Shown here: one piece after another, positions 41,822-50,360 of the stretch
Position numbering within the stretch: position 1 is the stretch's first letter
How the letters are laid out: every line of letters starts with the position of its first letter
Origin: UMGS902 sp045580835
GTDB lineage: Bacteria; Bacillota; Clostridia; Oscillospirales; CAG-272
DNA: 64,000 bases
NCBI GenBank assembly: GCA_045580835.1
Contig: JAZNOM010000030.1
Location: 1 to 64,000 of the forward strand
Reading direction: 5' to 3'
Notes under the pieces: generated by a model
The model's database searches: none
What the model saw: only the letters and a program-made list of their open reading frames with translations
Told to the model about the DNA's origin: nothing
Translations under genes and position numbers: made by a program

Positions 41822-44800
41822 TTATGCCTGTGCTTTGTAAACAACCTCCACGTCATCTATGCATAATGGAATATCGCCTAGGTCAAGAGAAATGGTATTA
41901 TTCACTTGGTTAAGAATAACGGGAACATATACACAGTTGGCATTGGTACCGTTTACATTTGCAGTTGTCTTATAAAATGGAACTACACCGTAATCGGTAT
42001 CACCGTTAAGTGATACTTTGACATCACATATAGAACTGTTTACATTGGAAAAAGTGATTTTTAAAAATACTTCCTTATCAAACTTACCACTTACACCAAT
42101 ATTAACAATGCCGGTATAATTACTGTCGGTTGAAATAGTTTCTATTTTTGCTTTTTCAGCAGTAATTTCTTCTACGCGCTCAATAATTATATCGTCAATT
42201 ACAGCATATTTGAACGGATTCGTGCCTTTGGGGATATATATACCAAACTCCATGCTCTCGTTTGTAGCGGTAAATATAAATTCACGTTTTACAAACGGGT
42301 CTGTGTCATATACAGTAACATATTCGATATTTGCATTGTCGCCAACATATACAAAAGCTGCGGTTTTATCGGTTGTGCGAACGTATGCGGTCACGCGGTA
42401 CTGTTTTCCTACCGTGAGATTGTCAATGGTCTTGGAGAGGCGGCTTTCGATTTCTGAATTGCTAGATAGCTTTACAGCGTATTTGCCGGTAAAGAAATTT
42501 GAATCAATTGCGACTGTGCCTTGAGTTTTAAATTCATCAAGTTTTCCGCTTTCAAAGTCTTCTAAAAGTTTAACTTCCGGTTCGGCAACATCGGTTACGG
42601 GGATATAATAACAACCGTTTTCAACCTTGCCGCCGTTTTCTGTAAGCACTCGCTCAAAATTGCGCTGTACTAAATCCAACAAATCCCTAATCTTAAAGTA
42701 TTCTTCAAGATTTGCAGCGTGCATCCAATAGCCCTGCGCAATATCAGTATTAGATCTGTTATATATTACTCCGTTTCCGTTTTGCCAAAGCTTTTCATTC
42801 ATTTTTGCTTTATCTGACGGAGAAATTCCAAGGTTTTCCCATCCGTGCATAATACCGACAACGCCAAGGCCTACCGCACATGCACTCTCACCGCCGTTGC
42901 CCTGCAGAGCGATGATTTTGCAAGTTTCCATGTAGTCGCCGTCTCCGTATAGAAGCCCCATAACAATAATTGATGAGAAAATTGAGGCTTCACTCATACT
43001 ATCTGCTTTATCATATTTAGGCAGATAAAAACGGTCCTCGCATTCGAGAAGCGCAGCACGCCAATCATCGGGAGTTGAGGCATGAATCTTTATACATTCA
43101 TCAACTACATAGCGCTCCCAACTACCCATAGGAAGTGTTTTGGCGGCTTTTTCAATTATAGTACCGATATCGCTTTCAACATACGCAAGTGAATATACTG
43201 CAGAAAAGAATTCCGCCCAAGTAACAGGATCTCTGTTGCTTGTTACATAGCCAAATGTATTTGCAAGGTTAACGGATACATTTGGCATACCGGCAGCAAT
43301 CATACCTAAAGTTTCGTTTTCAATGATTGGCTCACCGCAATATGAATACATATTTCCATATTCTACATTTCCGAGGAATGCAGGAAAATAACCTTTCTTT
43401 GCAAGTTTATACGCTCCATAAGTGTGGTGACCGCCGCCCATATCATAAATACAATAATCTGCCCATGATTTTCCAATAGTTTTTGAAGCAAACATACCGT
43501 ATTTTTCATACATATCGTCAATCATGAAAAGGCTGAAATAGTCGATGCTGTAATCATCGTCAATCCAAACTTGCCAAAGACCAAGTTCTTCGTTGTATGT
43601 AAGCTTATTTTCATGCTTATTATGAGCATTGTTACCTGCGTACGGGCCATTCAAAAAATCAAACCATTCGTCCGGTAAATTGAATCGCGGTACACCGTTA
43701 AGATATACCATTTCATAACCGGTGAGTACACCTGTAATTTGTGAAAGCATTCCGCAAAGAGTTTTATCACGATATGTTTCTATCGGAAGAACATAATACC
43801 CGTTTTCTATTTTTGCATTTTCCAAAACGACAGGTGTCTTTTCTTCAGGGGCTTTAGCCAACAAGGCTGCCGAAGCAGCCTTGTCTAAATCTTCATAAGC
43901 AAAAACGCCTGCATTAATTAAATTAATTGATACGTACTCTCCATTTTTCGCAGTAGAATAAAGTGTTGCAAAACAGATACTAAAAGCATCGCCGCGAGAA
44001 AAAGAGGAAAGCGCTGTTGTGCTGTCTTTCATTCCAACTTTGTTTGCAAGAATGAAAGGATTGTTCCATACGAACTCGCCGTCGGCATCACTGTAACCAA
44101 TCGCACGCAAAAGGAGTGTTAGGAATTGTGCCTCGTCCACTGTGCCATTGGGATCAAACTTCGTTGCGCTACGACCGCTTGTGATTTTATTAGTATAAGC
44201 ATAACCAATATACTTATCAGCCCAAGAAGGTACATCTGTAAAGGGATGTGAATAATTGCCGTTTTTAACCTCGTTTTCTTTTCCAAGGAAACGAATAACC
44301 TGAACAATAGACTCTGCTCTGGTAAGGCTTCCGGCTTCATCAAAATTAATTTCTCCGCTTGCGGTTGTTCCCTTGCCTGCAAGAAGATTCAATTTATTAA
44401 GAAATACTGCACACATATGAGGGTTTACAAGAGCAGGTTTCTTTAAAGATTCTGTTTCCGTTACTTTTGTAAACTGTGCTGAAATTTCAGCAAAATTTGA
44501 GTTATTCTTTACTTCATCAGAAGCTGCAAGTGTTGTACCGTTTGTGAAAGTAACCTTGCCAACGGGCTTCATCGAAGGGCAATCCCAATAAAACTTGCCA
44601 ATGGTGCCGCTGTTCCAATTAAGCGTAAAAGATGCCGCAGTCATCGTTTGCGTTGAACCGTAAAACGTTGAAATCTTTGCATTATCAGCAAGAGTCAAAG
44701 TGATATCGCCAAGAGTGGCACCATCTATATTAGCACCGGTAGCATTAAAGGTAGATACCTCTGCATTACCGCCGATATATACATTGGCGTTACCATATGT

Positions 44801-46363
44801 TCCGGCAATCGCACGGTTAGCAGTAACAATATATATCTTTGAGCCGGACATAACTCTAATATTGATCTCTCGATTATCGTTAAGCTTTGTCTGGCCCACC
44901 TTGCTATAATAGCCGCCAACAATCGTAAATGAGCGAGCAATTGTGCTGCCTGTTAAAGTTTCGGTGCCGGTAATGGTGACACCTTCACCAACAGTAAACG
45001 GATAATGGCGCGCAACAAAAACTACACCACCGTTACTTCCGCTTGCTGCACTCACAAGGTTAATATTTTCAAACTTTGTTTCACATACGCTTCCGTAGCA
45101 ATATGGCATAAAAACATACTTTGCACCGGTTTCACGATAGTCAACACCGTCATAAACAGACGTGAATGTAACACTGCCGTCATATTCACCGTCATAAATA
45201 TAATTTGCTTTTGGGGTTGTAAATGTTCCGCAAATTACTATAGTACAATCTTTTGACAAGTCGAGTGCCTCATATGCATCGAGAAAAGAGCCGACGGCAT
45301 CAGCAGCACTAGAACCGGCACCGATTCCTCCGTCTTTAAGATAAACAGCAGTTCCCTTTTGCACAGTTACGCTATCATTTACGGTTTTAACTTCATCAAA
45401 CTGCGAAGCTATTTCTGCAAAATTTGCGCGCTTTTGGGCTTTTTCGGTTACACTTAAAATAGTATTATCAAAACTTACAACACCTACCGGTGACATATAA
45501 GGACAATCCCAAAAGAACTTTTCGATAGTGCCGGAAAGCCAATTAAACGTCATGGTTCCGGCGTTCATTGTCTGTGTGGAACCGTAAAAATTTACTATAG
45601 ATGCATTGTCTTTAAGAGTCACGTTTACATTTGCGAGCTTTGAACCGTTAACGCCCGCGCTTGTTGCATTTAGCGTTGAAACAGAAGCATTACCGCCTAT
45701 TGTAATATTGACATCGCCATATGTTCCGACAATGTTTCGGTTAGCTCCAACAATATAAATTTTAGAACCGGAAAGAACGGTAATATCAATTATGTTTGTA
45801 TCGCTTGAAAGGGGGGCACCGACTGATTTATAGTAACCGCCTATAATTGTAAATGACTGCGCAATTTTGCCGCCGGTAAGGTTCTTGCCGCCGGTAATTG
45901 TCACACCTTCGCCAAGTGTGAATGGATGATGCTGTGCAACAAACACAACGCCGCCGTTACTACCGTCAGGGTTGCCGCTTTCAAGGTCAATATTCTCGAA
46001 CTTTGTTTCGCTTGGGCAAGCAAAACAATATGGAGAAAATACATACTTTGCTCCGGTTGTGCGGTAATCCATTCCGTCATAAACCGAAGTAAATGTAACG
46101 CTTCCGTCAAATGTACCCTCAAAACTGAAATTCTTAAAAGGCACATTGAACTCGCCACAAACCACTATTGTACAATTTTTGGACAGATTAAGCGCTTTAT
46201 AAGCTGCATCCAAAGAACCTACAGGAGTATTGGCGCTCAAGCCGTTACCGATGCCATTATCGCTTAAATAAACAACCGTTGCGTCCCCCGCAGCAGATGT
46301 AATAACCGAAAAACAAGTTATCAAAATAACAAGCAATGCAAAACAGATTATTCTTTTTTTCAT
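41822..46363 (-). CDS. Giant SLH surface protein with ADP-ribosylglycohydrolase-like domain
   Basis: A 1,513-residue exported protein: signal peptide (about 1-25); two tandem modules of about 300 residues (about 30-335 and 338-640) of clearly related sequence, each starting YL.D.GIG and likely beta-helical; S-layer homology region (about 650-830, FTDVPSWADKYIGYAYTNKI and FDPNGTVDEAQF); an ADP-ribosylglycohydrolase (DraG)-type domain (about 860-1175, ETLGMIAAGMPNVSVNLANT and FVESD-like YVESD); a CBM4/9-like sandwich (about 1265-1400, LLEDFESG start); and a last beta domain. The first metal cluster keeps IDDDYSID, but the GGDTD-type second cluster reads GGESAC. GGAGA precedes the ATG, 13 bases after the binding-protein stop. 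Activity is uncertain. Confidence 0.78.
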   Translation of the reverse strand: MKKRIICFALLVILITCFSVITSAAGDATVVYLSDNGIGNGLSANTPVGSLDAAYKALNLSKNCTIVVCGEFNVPFKNFSFEGTFDGSVTFTSVYDGMDYRTTGAKYVFSPYCFACPSETKFENIDLESGNPDGSNGGVVFVAQHHPFTLGEGVTITGGKNLTGGKIAQSFTIIGGYYKSVGAPLSSDTNIIDITVLSGSKIYIVGANRNIVGTYGDVNITIGGNASVSTLNATSAGVNGSKLANVNVTLKDNASIVNFYGSTQTMNAGTMTFNWLSGTIEKFFWDCPYMSPVGVVSFDNTILSVTEKAQKRANFAEIASQFDEVKTVNDSVTVQKGTAVYLKDGGIGAGSSAADAVGSFLDAYEALDLSKDCTIVICGTFTTPKANYIYDGEYDGSVTFTSVYDGVDYRETGAKYVFMPYCYGSVCETKFENINLVSAASGSNGGVVFVARHYPFTVGEGVTITGTETLTGSTIARSFTIVGGYYSKVGQTKLNDNREINIRVMSGSKIYIVTANRAIAGTYGNANVYIGGNAEVSTFNATGANIDGATLGDITLTLADNAKISTFYGSTQTMTAASFTLNWNSGTIGKFYWDCPSMKPVGKVTFTNGTTLAASDEVKNNSNFAEISAQFTKVTETESLKKPALVNPHMCAVFLNKLNLLAGKGTTASGEINFDEAGSLTRAESIVQVIRFLGKENEVKNGNYSHPFTDVPSWADKYIGYAYTNKITSGRSATKFDPNGTVDEAQFLTLLLRAIGYSDADGEFVWNNPFILANKVGMKDSTTALSSFSRGDAFSICFATLYSTAKNGEYVSINLINAGVFAYEDLDKAASAALLAKAPEEKTPVVLENAKIENGYYVLPIETYRDKTLCGMLSQITGVLTGYEMVYLNGVPRFNLPDEWFDFLNGPYAGNNAHNKHENKLTYNEELGLWQVWIDDDYSIDYFSLFMIDDMYEKYGMFASKTIGKSWADYCIYDMGGGHHTYGAYKLAKKGYFPAFLGNVEYGNMYSYCGEPIIENETLGMIAAGMPNVSVNLANTFGYVTSNRDPVTWAEFFSAVYSLAYVESDIGTIIEKAAKTLPMGSWERYVVDECIKIHASTPDDWRAALLECEDRFYLPKYDKADSMSEASIFSSIIVMGLLYGDGDYMETCKIIALQGNGGESACAVGLGVVGIMHGWENLGISPSDKAKMNEKLWQNGNGVIYNRSNTDIAQGYWMHAANLEEYFKIRDLLDLVQRNFERVLTENGGKVENGCYYIPVTDVAEPEVKLLEDFESGKLDEFKTQGTVAIDSNFFTGKYAVKLSSNSEIESRLSKTIDNLTVGKQYRVTAYVRTTDKTAAFVYVGDNANIEYVTVYDTDPFVKREFIFTATNESMEFGIYIPKGTNPFKYAVIDDIIIERVEEITAEKAKIETISTDSNYTGIVNIGVSGKFDKEVFLKITFSNVNSSICDVKVSLNGDTDYGVVPFYKTTANVNGTNANCVYVPVILNQVNNTISLDLGDIPLCIDDVEVVYKAQA

Positions 46364-46376
46364 AAACTCTCCTTAA

Positions 46377-47828
46377 TTAATTTCCGAGATTACGTGAAAA
46401 AATCTCGTTAATCTCTTCAATTTTTGTTTGAGCAATCAAACTGTTGCTTTCATATATTGTGGTAAGCGTTTTTCCAGAGGTATAAATCTTTCCAATTTCA
46501 TCTTTTAAGCCTGCGATGTTGTAATATGCGCCGACGTCGAAAAGAAGGCTGTCAAAGATTATATCAAGCATTTCCGCACTCTCCGCGTCGCGTGCATATT
46601 TACCTTGAAGAGTTTTGTCATAATACGCAGGCGTCAAAAGCTTATCGCCCATAATGGCAAGTTCTTCTAAAACGATACCAATACGCTCCAGCCCTTCATT
46701 AAGTATCGGAACACATACAAACTGTGAATGCCACGGACTAACGAGATTGTAATATTCGCTTTGATTTTCGTCATATTTAGGATAAGGAAGAATACCAAAA
46801 TTGTTTTCCATTTGTCGAAGTTCGTCGGTATAAAACATTGTATGCGAATAGAATAACGCCTGACCGTTGTTAAACATGCCAATACGTTCATCGCTTGAGG
46901 CAGAACCCGAAATATCCTGATAGTTATATGTAGAAGAGTGGTTAAGAATATCTAAATATTTATCATAAAGATTCGAGGTGCGCTCATTATATAGAGTCAG
47001 TTCAAGCTGACCATCATCGTTTATCGAACAGATTTTTTCTCCCGCTGCTGAAAGGATGGCAAGATGAGTATCACGCGGTGTCAAAAAACCAAAAATGTCT
47101 GTCTTATCAAAAACAGAATCCGAATTAGTATCTCTGCCTACAGATTTGCACATTTCAGCAAATTTTTCAATCGACCATTTTCCGCTTTTAACCAAATCAT
47201 AGGGATTTTCCAGACCATACTCTTCAACCATGTTTTTGCTAAAAAAGAGCGTATATACACTACGGTTGTCCGAAAGTGAAATCTCACCCGTGGTATAATA
47301 CATTTTTCCTTTCATAGAAAGGTCAGCATTAGCTTTCTGATCCCAATAATCCTTTGTAAGGTCTACATAAGGAATGCGGTTTAAATCGGTTAAAAGTCCG
47401 TTATAAGCAAGCGTTGCAACATCATAAGTTCCAATCATAGCCGCATCATAATTTGTATATCCTGCCATGGTTTCGTTATATATTTTCTGAAAGCCTTTTC
47501 CGGAACCCATTGTCGATTGAGAAGCAACTATATCTTCAGTTGTAAGCTCAATACCGTACTTCTCTTTTATACTTTCGCTACGCTCATAAATTGCAACATC
47601 GACAACCTCAGAAGAGCTTTCATCGGCCTCATAGTCATTCCACTTCCAGTTCGCTGCAATAAGAATATTAAAATTTCCGGCGATATTAACGGTACTTGGG
47701 TTGGGTAATGTATTACCTTCAGACCCGGATGATGTTGTGACATTAGTCGTAATTTCAGAATCGGAATTACATCCGCAAAGTCCAAAAACAATCGAAAGCG
47801 CCAGAAGTATAATTAAAGCTCTTTTCAT
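46377..47828 (-). CDS. Extracellular solute-binding lipoprotein (sugar ABC type)
   Basis: A 483-residue lipoprotein with lipobox LCGC (acylated C20) after a 16-residue hydrophobic signal, followed by a Ser/Thr-rich linker and a type I sugar-binding fold. DVATLAYNGLLTDLNRIPYVDL and AEMCKSVGRDTNSDSVFDKTDIFGF match family 1 extracellular solute-binding proteins, including a Ca2+-like DTNSDSVFD loop. No permease or ATPase gene is adjacent, so it may use a transporter elsewhere or act in sensing. It lies between the AroD-like gene and the giant SLH gene in one apparent operon. Confidence 0.85.
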   Translation of the reverse strand: MKRALIILLALSIVFGLCGCNSDSEITTNVTTSSGSEGNTLPNPSTVNIAGNFNILIAANWKWNDYEADESSSEVVDVAIYERSESIKEKYGIELTTEDIVASQSTMGSGKGFQKIYNETMAGYTNYDAAMIGTYDVATLAYNGLLTDLNRIPYVDLTKDYWDQKANADLSMKGKMYYTTGEISLSDNRSVYTLFFSKNMVEEYGLENPYDLVKSGKWSIEKFAEMCKSVGRDTNSDSVFDKTDIFGFLTPRDTHLAILSAAGEKICSINDDGQLELTLYNERTSNLYDKYLDILNHSSTYNYQDISGSASSDERIGMFNNGQALFYSHTMFYTDELRQMENNFGILPYPKYDENQSEYYNLVSPWHSQFVCVPILNEGLERIGIVLEELAIMGDKLLTPAYYDKTLQGKYARDAESAEMLDIIFDSLLFDVGAYYNIAGLKDEIGKIYTSGKTLTTIYESNSLIAQTKIEEINEIFSRNLGN

Positions 47829-47856
47829 ATTAATCTCCTTTGTTTAATTAAAGCGA

Positions 47857-48642
47857 TTAATCGAGAGGTCTGATAGTTGGCATAAAATCTAGTTTTCTAA
47901 TCACGTCAGCAGTTGCGCTAAGCAGAGGTTGCTCGCGAGAAGAGAAAGTGGCATATTCGTCAACACAAAGCCACATACATGACCCAAAATACGGCGCCAT
48001 AATTCTGTGCATGCGGCAATAAGGTCCTGACGAAAGGAACAAAAACGGCACTTTGAGTTCTTTTTTTAATTTTCGAGTTATCTCAAGATTGGAAAACATC
48101 TCGTCTTCCGTATGCGAGCCGGTAACAAATTTAACAATATCTGCTCCTCTGCTCTGTTGCTCTAATGCAAGTTCAAGTACCTGCTCTTCGTTCATATATT
48201 TCAAAACATGGGAAGACATAAGTACTTCTCCACCCATTTCATGAATTTCATATATAAACTTTTTCTGCTTGTCTATCGCTTTGGGATTTCTCGTAAGTTC
48301 ACCCGGAGTTTTATCAAATGCGTCACCCATTATATCGACAAGAGTTGCGCCGCATTTCAAATAGAACTTATGCCACTCCATGCACTCCTCATCGCTGAGC
48401 CCTTTATTATGACCGCCGCGATAACTGGTTACATATATAGGCTTATCGCCCATATATGAAAACATCTTTTTAATAGTATCTTCTTTGCGGAATTCAGGTT
48501 TAATCGCCTCCATTTGCACGCCAAACGCATCCGGATTGTCATACATCGCATTTCTGGTATGAATAACACAATCGGTAGGTGTTTCAAAAATCAGCATATC
48601 AACTAATAACGGTTTCTTATGTCCTAAAAAGGTTGGTTTCAT
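47857..48642 (-). CDS. Type I 3-dehydroquinase (AroD)-like enzyme
   Basis: A 261-residue single-domain barrel. The Schiff-base Lys (K171 in ADIVKFV) and general base His (H145 in MSSHVLKYM) line up with the AroD pair, and YRGG with CGATLVDI match further barrel strands. The usual N-terminal E-L-R-x-D motif is replaced by VQMEAI, so substrate may differ from 3-dehydroquinate. As the first gene of an AraC-controlled surface locus, a catabolic role on quinate/shikimate-like or sugar-acid substrates is possible; that is inference. Confidence 0.7.
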   Translation of the reverse strand: MKPTFLGHKKPLLVDMLIFETPTDCVIHTRNAMYDNPDAFGVQMEAIKPEFRKEDTIKKMFSYMGDKPIYVTSYRGGHNKGLSDEECMEWHKFYLKCGATLVDIMGDAFDKTPGELTRNPKAIDKQKKFIYEIHEMGGEVLMSSHVLKYMNEEQVLELALEQQSRGADIVKFVTGSHTEDEMFSNLEITRKLKKELKVPFLFLSSGPYCRMHRIMAPYFGSCMWLCVDEYATFSSREQPLLSATADVIRKLDFMPTIRPLD

Positions 48643-48675
48643 TTTACTACTACCTCATTTTTCTTTTATAAATTT

Positions 48676-48705
48676 ATTGTACATTAATAACCACTAATAC
48701 AACAA
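48676..48705 (-). promoter_or_regulatory. Promoter of the aroD-like operon
   Basis: Minus strand: TTGTTG (48705-48700), 18 bp, TACAAT (48681-48676). The weak -35 box suits activator dependence. Confidence 0.5.
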
Positions 48706-48726
48706 TATGAAAAATGATAATGTTTT

Positions 48727-48768
48727 TACGAAAAACGATATAAAACATGATGATTATACGAAATCTAC
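48727..48768. promoter_or_regulatory. Candidate AraC-family operator, direct repeats
   Basis: TTACGAAAAA near 48727 and ATACGAAATC near 48757 repeat TACGAAA about 30 bases apart in the divergent intergenic region, upstream of the weak -35 box of the aroD-like operon. This is a plausible activator site only. Confidence 0.4.
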
Positions 48769-48797
48769 TTGATTAATTTTATTAAAAGTGATAACAT
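48769..48797 (+). promoter_or_regulatory. Promoter of the AraC-family gene
   Basis: TTGATT (48769-48774), 17 bp, TAACAT (48792-48797). Confidence 0.55.
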
Positions 48798-48827
48798 AAA
48801 ATCAAAGCGTTATCAGGGAGTAATCAA

Positions 48828-49616
48828 ATGGATGGTATTGAAAAAATAGTAGTGACAAAGTTGCATAGCGTAATGGACCTAAAAAACCCTCGTTTTGAAA
48901 ACAAAAAAAAGAATAATCGCAGTGTACATGGTCTCTGCTTTCCTATTTCCGGAACAATGATATATCATCACAATGGAAAAGAAATTGTATCAGACAAACA
49001 TCATGCAGTTTTAATTCCTAAAGGAGCAACATATACATACAGTTGCATTGAAGAGGGAGAGTTTCCGCTAATAAATTTCTACACGACCGAAGATTTTTGT
49101 CCCAAAGAGATAATAGTATATGAAATTGATGATATAACCGACTACATAAACTATTTTAAAGAACTTGAAAAGATATCACTTTTAACTCCGCTTAACGGTC
49201 ATTTAAAAGCTATAAAGATTATATATGAAATTTTGATACGCTTACACAAAGTGAATTTGAGAAAAGTTTCTTCTTCGTTTGAAGTTATTCGTCCTGCGGT
49301 AAACTATCTTCAGAATAATTTTTCCAATGCAGGGCTTACAAACCAAGTGCTTGCACAAAAGGCAATGATAAGCGAAGTATATTTCAGAAAACTGTTTAAA
49401 GCCAACTTCGGCACTTCACCCAAGCAATATATTCAAGATTTACGGATTTTAAAAGCAAAGAACTTACTTAAAGGAAACCTATGTTCATCTATTTCTTTAG
49501 TAGCCGAAGAAGTTGGCTTTACAAATGTTTATCAATTCTCTACTGCTTTTAAAAAAGCAACCGGGCTTACCCCCACCGAATACATTAAACGATTTAACTC
49601 ATCTGACGAGTTTTAA
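48828..49616 (+). CDS. AraC family transcriptional regulator
   Basis: A 262-residue regulator: N-terminal cupin-like ligand domain (about 25-110, with HHNGKEIVSDKHHAVLIPKGATYTY-type beta pattern) and C-terminal double HTH (about 160-258: LAQKAMISEVYFRKLFKANFGTSPKQYI and VAEEVGFTNVYQFSTAFKKATGLTPTEYI). It is divergent from the four-gene minus-strand locus and is its most likely activator. Its ligand would be a small sugar or related compound. A bidirectional terminator follows. Confidence 0.93.
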   Translation: MDGIEKIVVTKLHSVMDLKNPRFENKKKNNRSVHGLCFPISGTMIYHHNGKEIVSDKHHAVLIPKGATYTYSCIEEGEFPLINFYTTEDFCPKEIIVYEIDDITDYINYFKELEKISLLTPLNGHLKAIKIIYEILIRLHKVNLRKVSSSFEVIRPAVNYLQNNFSNAGLTNQVLAQKAMISEVYFRKLFKANFGTSPKQYIQDLRILKAKNLLKGNLCSSISLVAEEVGFTNVYQFSTAFKKATGLTPTEYIKRFNSSDEF

Positions 49617-49653
49617 AACAAGGCACCGAATGTAAAAATTCGGTGCCTTGTTT
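49616..49653. terminator. Bidirectional terminator, araC-like / pflA
   Basis: A perfect 16-bp stem (49616-49631 with 49638-49653) with a 6-base loop. Confidence 0.9.
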
Positions 49654-50360
49654 CATATTGTGATTCTGGATTGTAGTTTTTTTATACATTCGACGGTCGG
49701 TTCGTTAAAAGATTCAAAACGAAAAGGTATTCCCAAGTTCTGATATTTTACACTGCACATTTTTTTAAATGGCAAAAGTTCAACCTTATCAATACAAGGA
49801 TACATAGCAATAAGCTTATTAATAAAGTCAATGCTTTCGAAATTATCATTAAGTGTCGGAATGATTACCTGACGAATAGTAACGGCAATTCCCTTTTTAT
49901 TAAGAATACTCAAAAATTCAAGCGGCACGTTTATCGAGCAACCAACGTATTTATGATACATTTCATCAGTTGGGTATTTTATATCAAGCAATGCTCTGTC
50001 GGTAAATTCAAGCAGATTTAAAACCTTGTCATTTATAATACTACCTGATGTATCAAGACATGTATTAATTCCGTTTTTTCGACACAACTCAAATACTTCG
50101 CGGACGAAATTTGCTTGTAAAAGCGGCTCACCGCCTGAAATCGTTATTCCGCCTTCGTCGCCGAAATACTCACGATACCGCATAGCTTTAGCAACAATTT
50201 CGTCGGGTGAATATTCTGTTCCACCTATATCTGCCCATGTGTCGGGATTATGACAGCAACCACATCTCAAATTACAACCTTGAGTAAAGACCACAAAGCG
50301 CACTCCCGGACCGTCCAAAGTACCCAGACTCTGAATTGAATTAACTAATCCTTTTGTCAT
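49653..50360 (-). CDS. pflA: Pyruvate formate-lyase activating enzyme
   Basis: Radical-SAM enzyme that installs the glycyl radical on PflB. The 235-residue protein has the cluster motif CNLRCGCC (CxxxCxxC), GGITISGGEPLLQ, LDTSG and the DIKYPTDEMY region. Length is the short form without extra ferredoxin clusters, correct for a pyruvate formate-lyase activator. Its ATG overlaps the pflB stop by 4 bases (ATGA), so the two are co-translated. Confidence 0.95.
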   Translation of the reverse strand: MTKGLVNSIQSLGTLDGPGVRFVVFTQGCNLRCGCCHNPDTWADIGGTEYSPDEIVAKAMRYREYFGDEGGITISGGEPLLQANFVREVFELCRKNGINTCLDTSGSIINDKVLNLLEFTDRALLDIKYPTDEMYHKYVGCSINVPLEFLSILNKKGIAVTIRQVIIPTLNDNFESIDFINKLIAMYPCIDKVELLPFKKMCSVKYQNLGIPFRFESFNEPTVECIKKLQSRITI

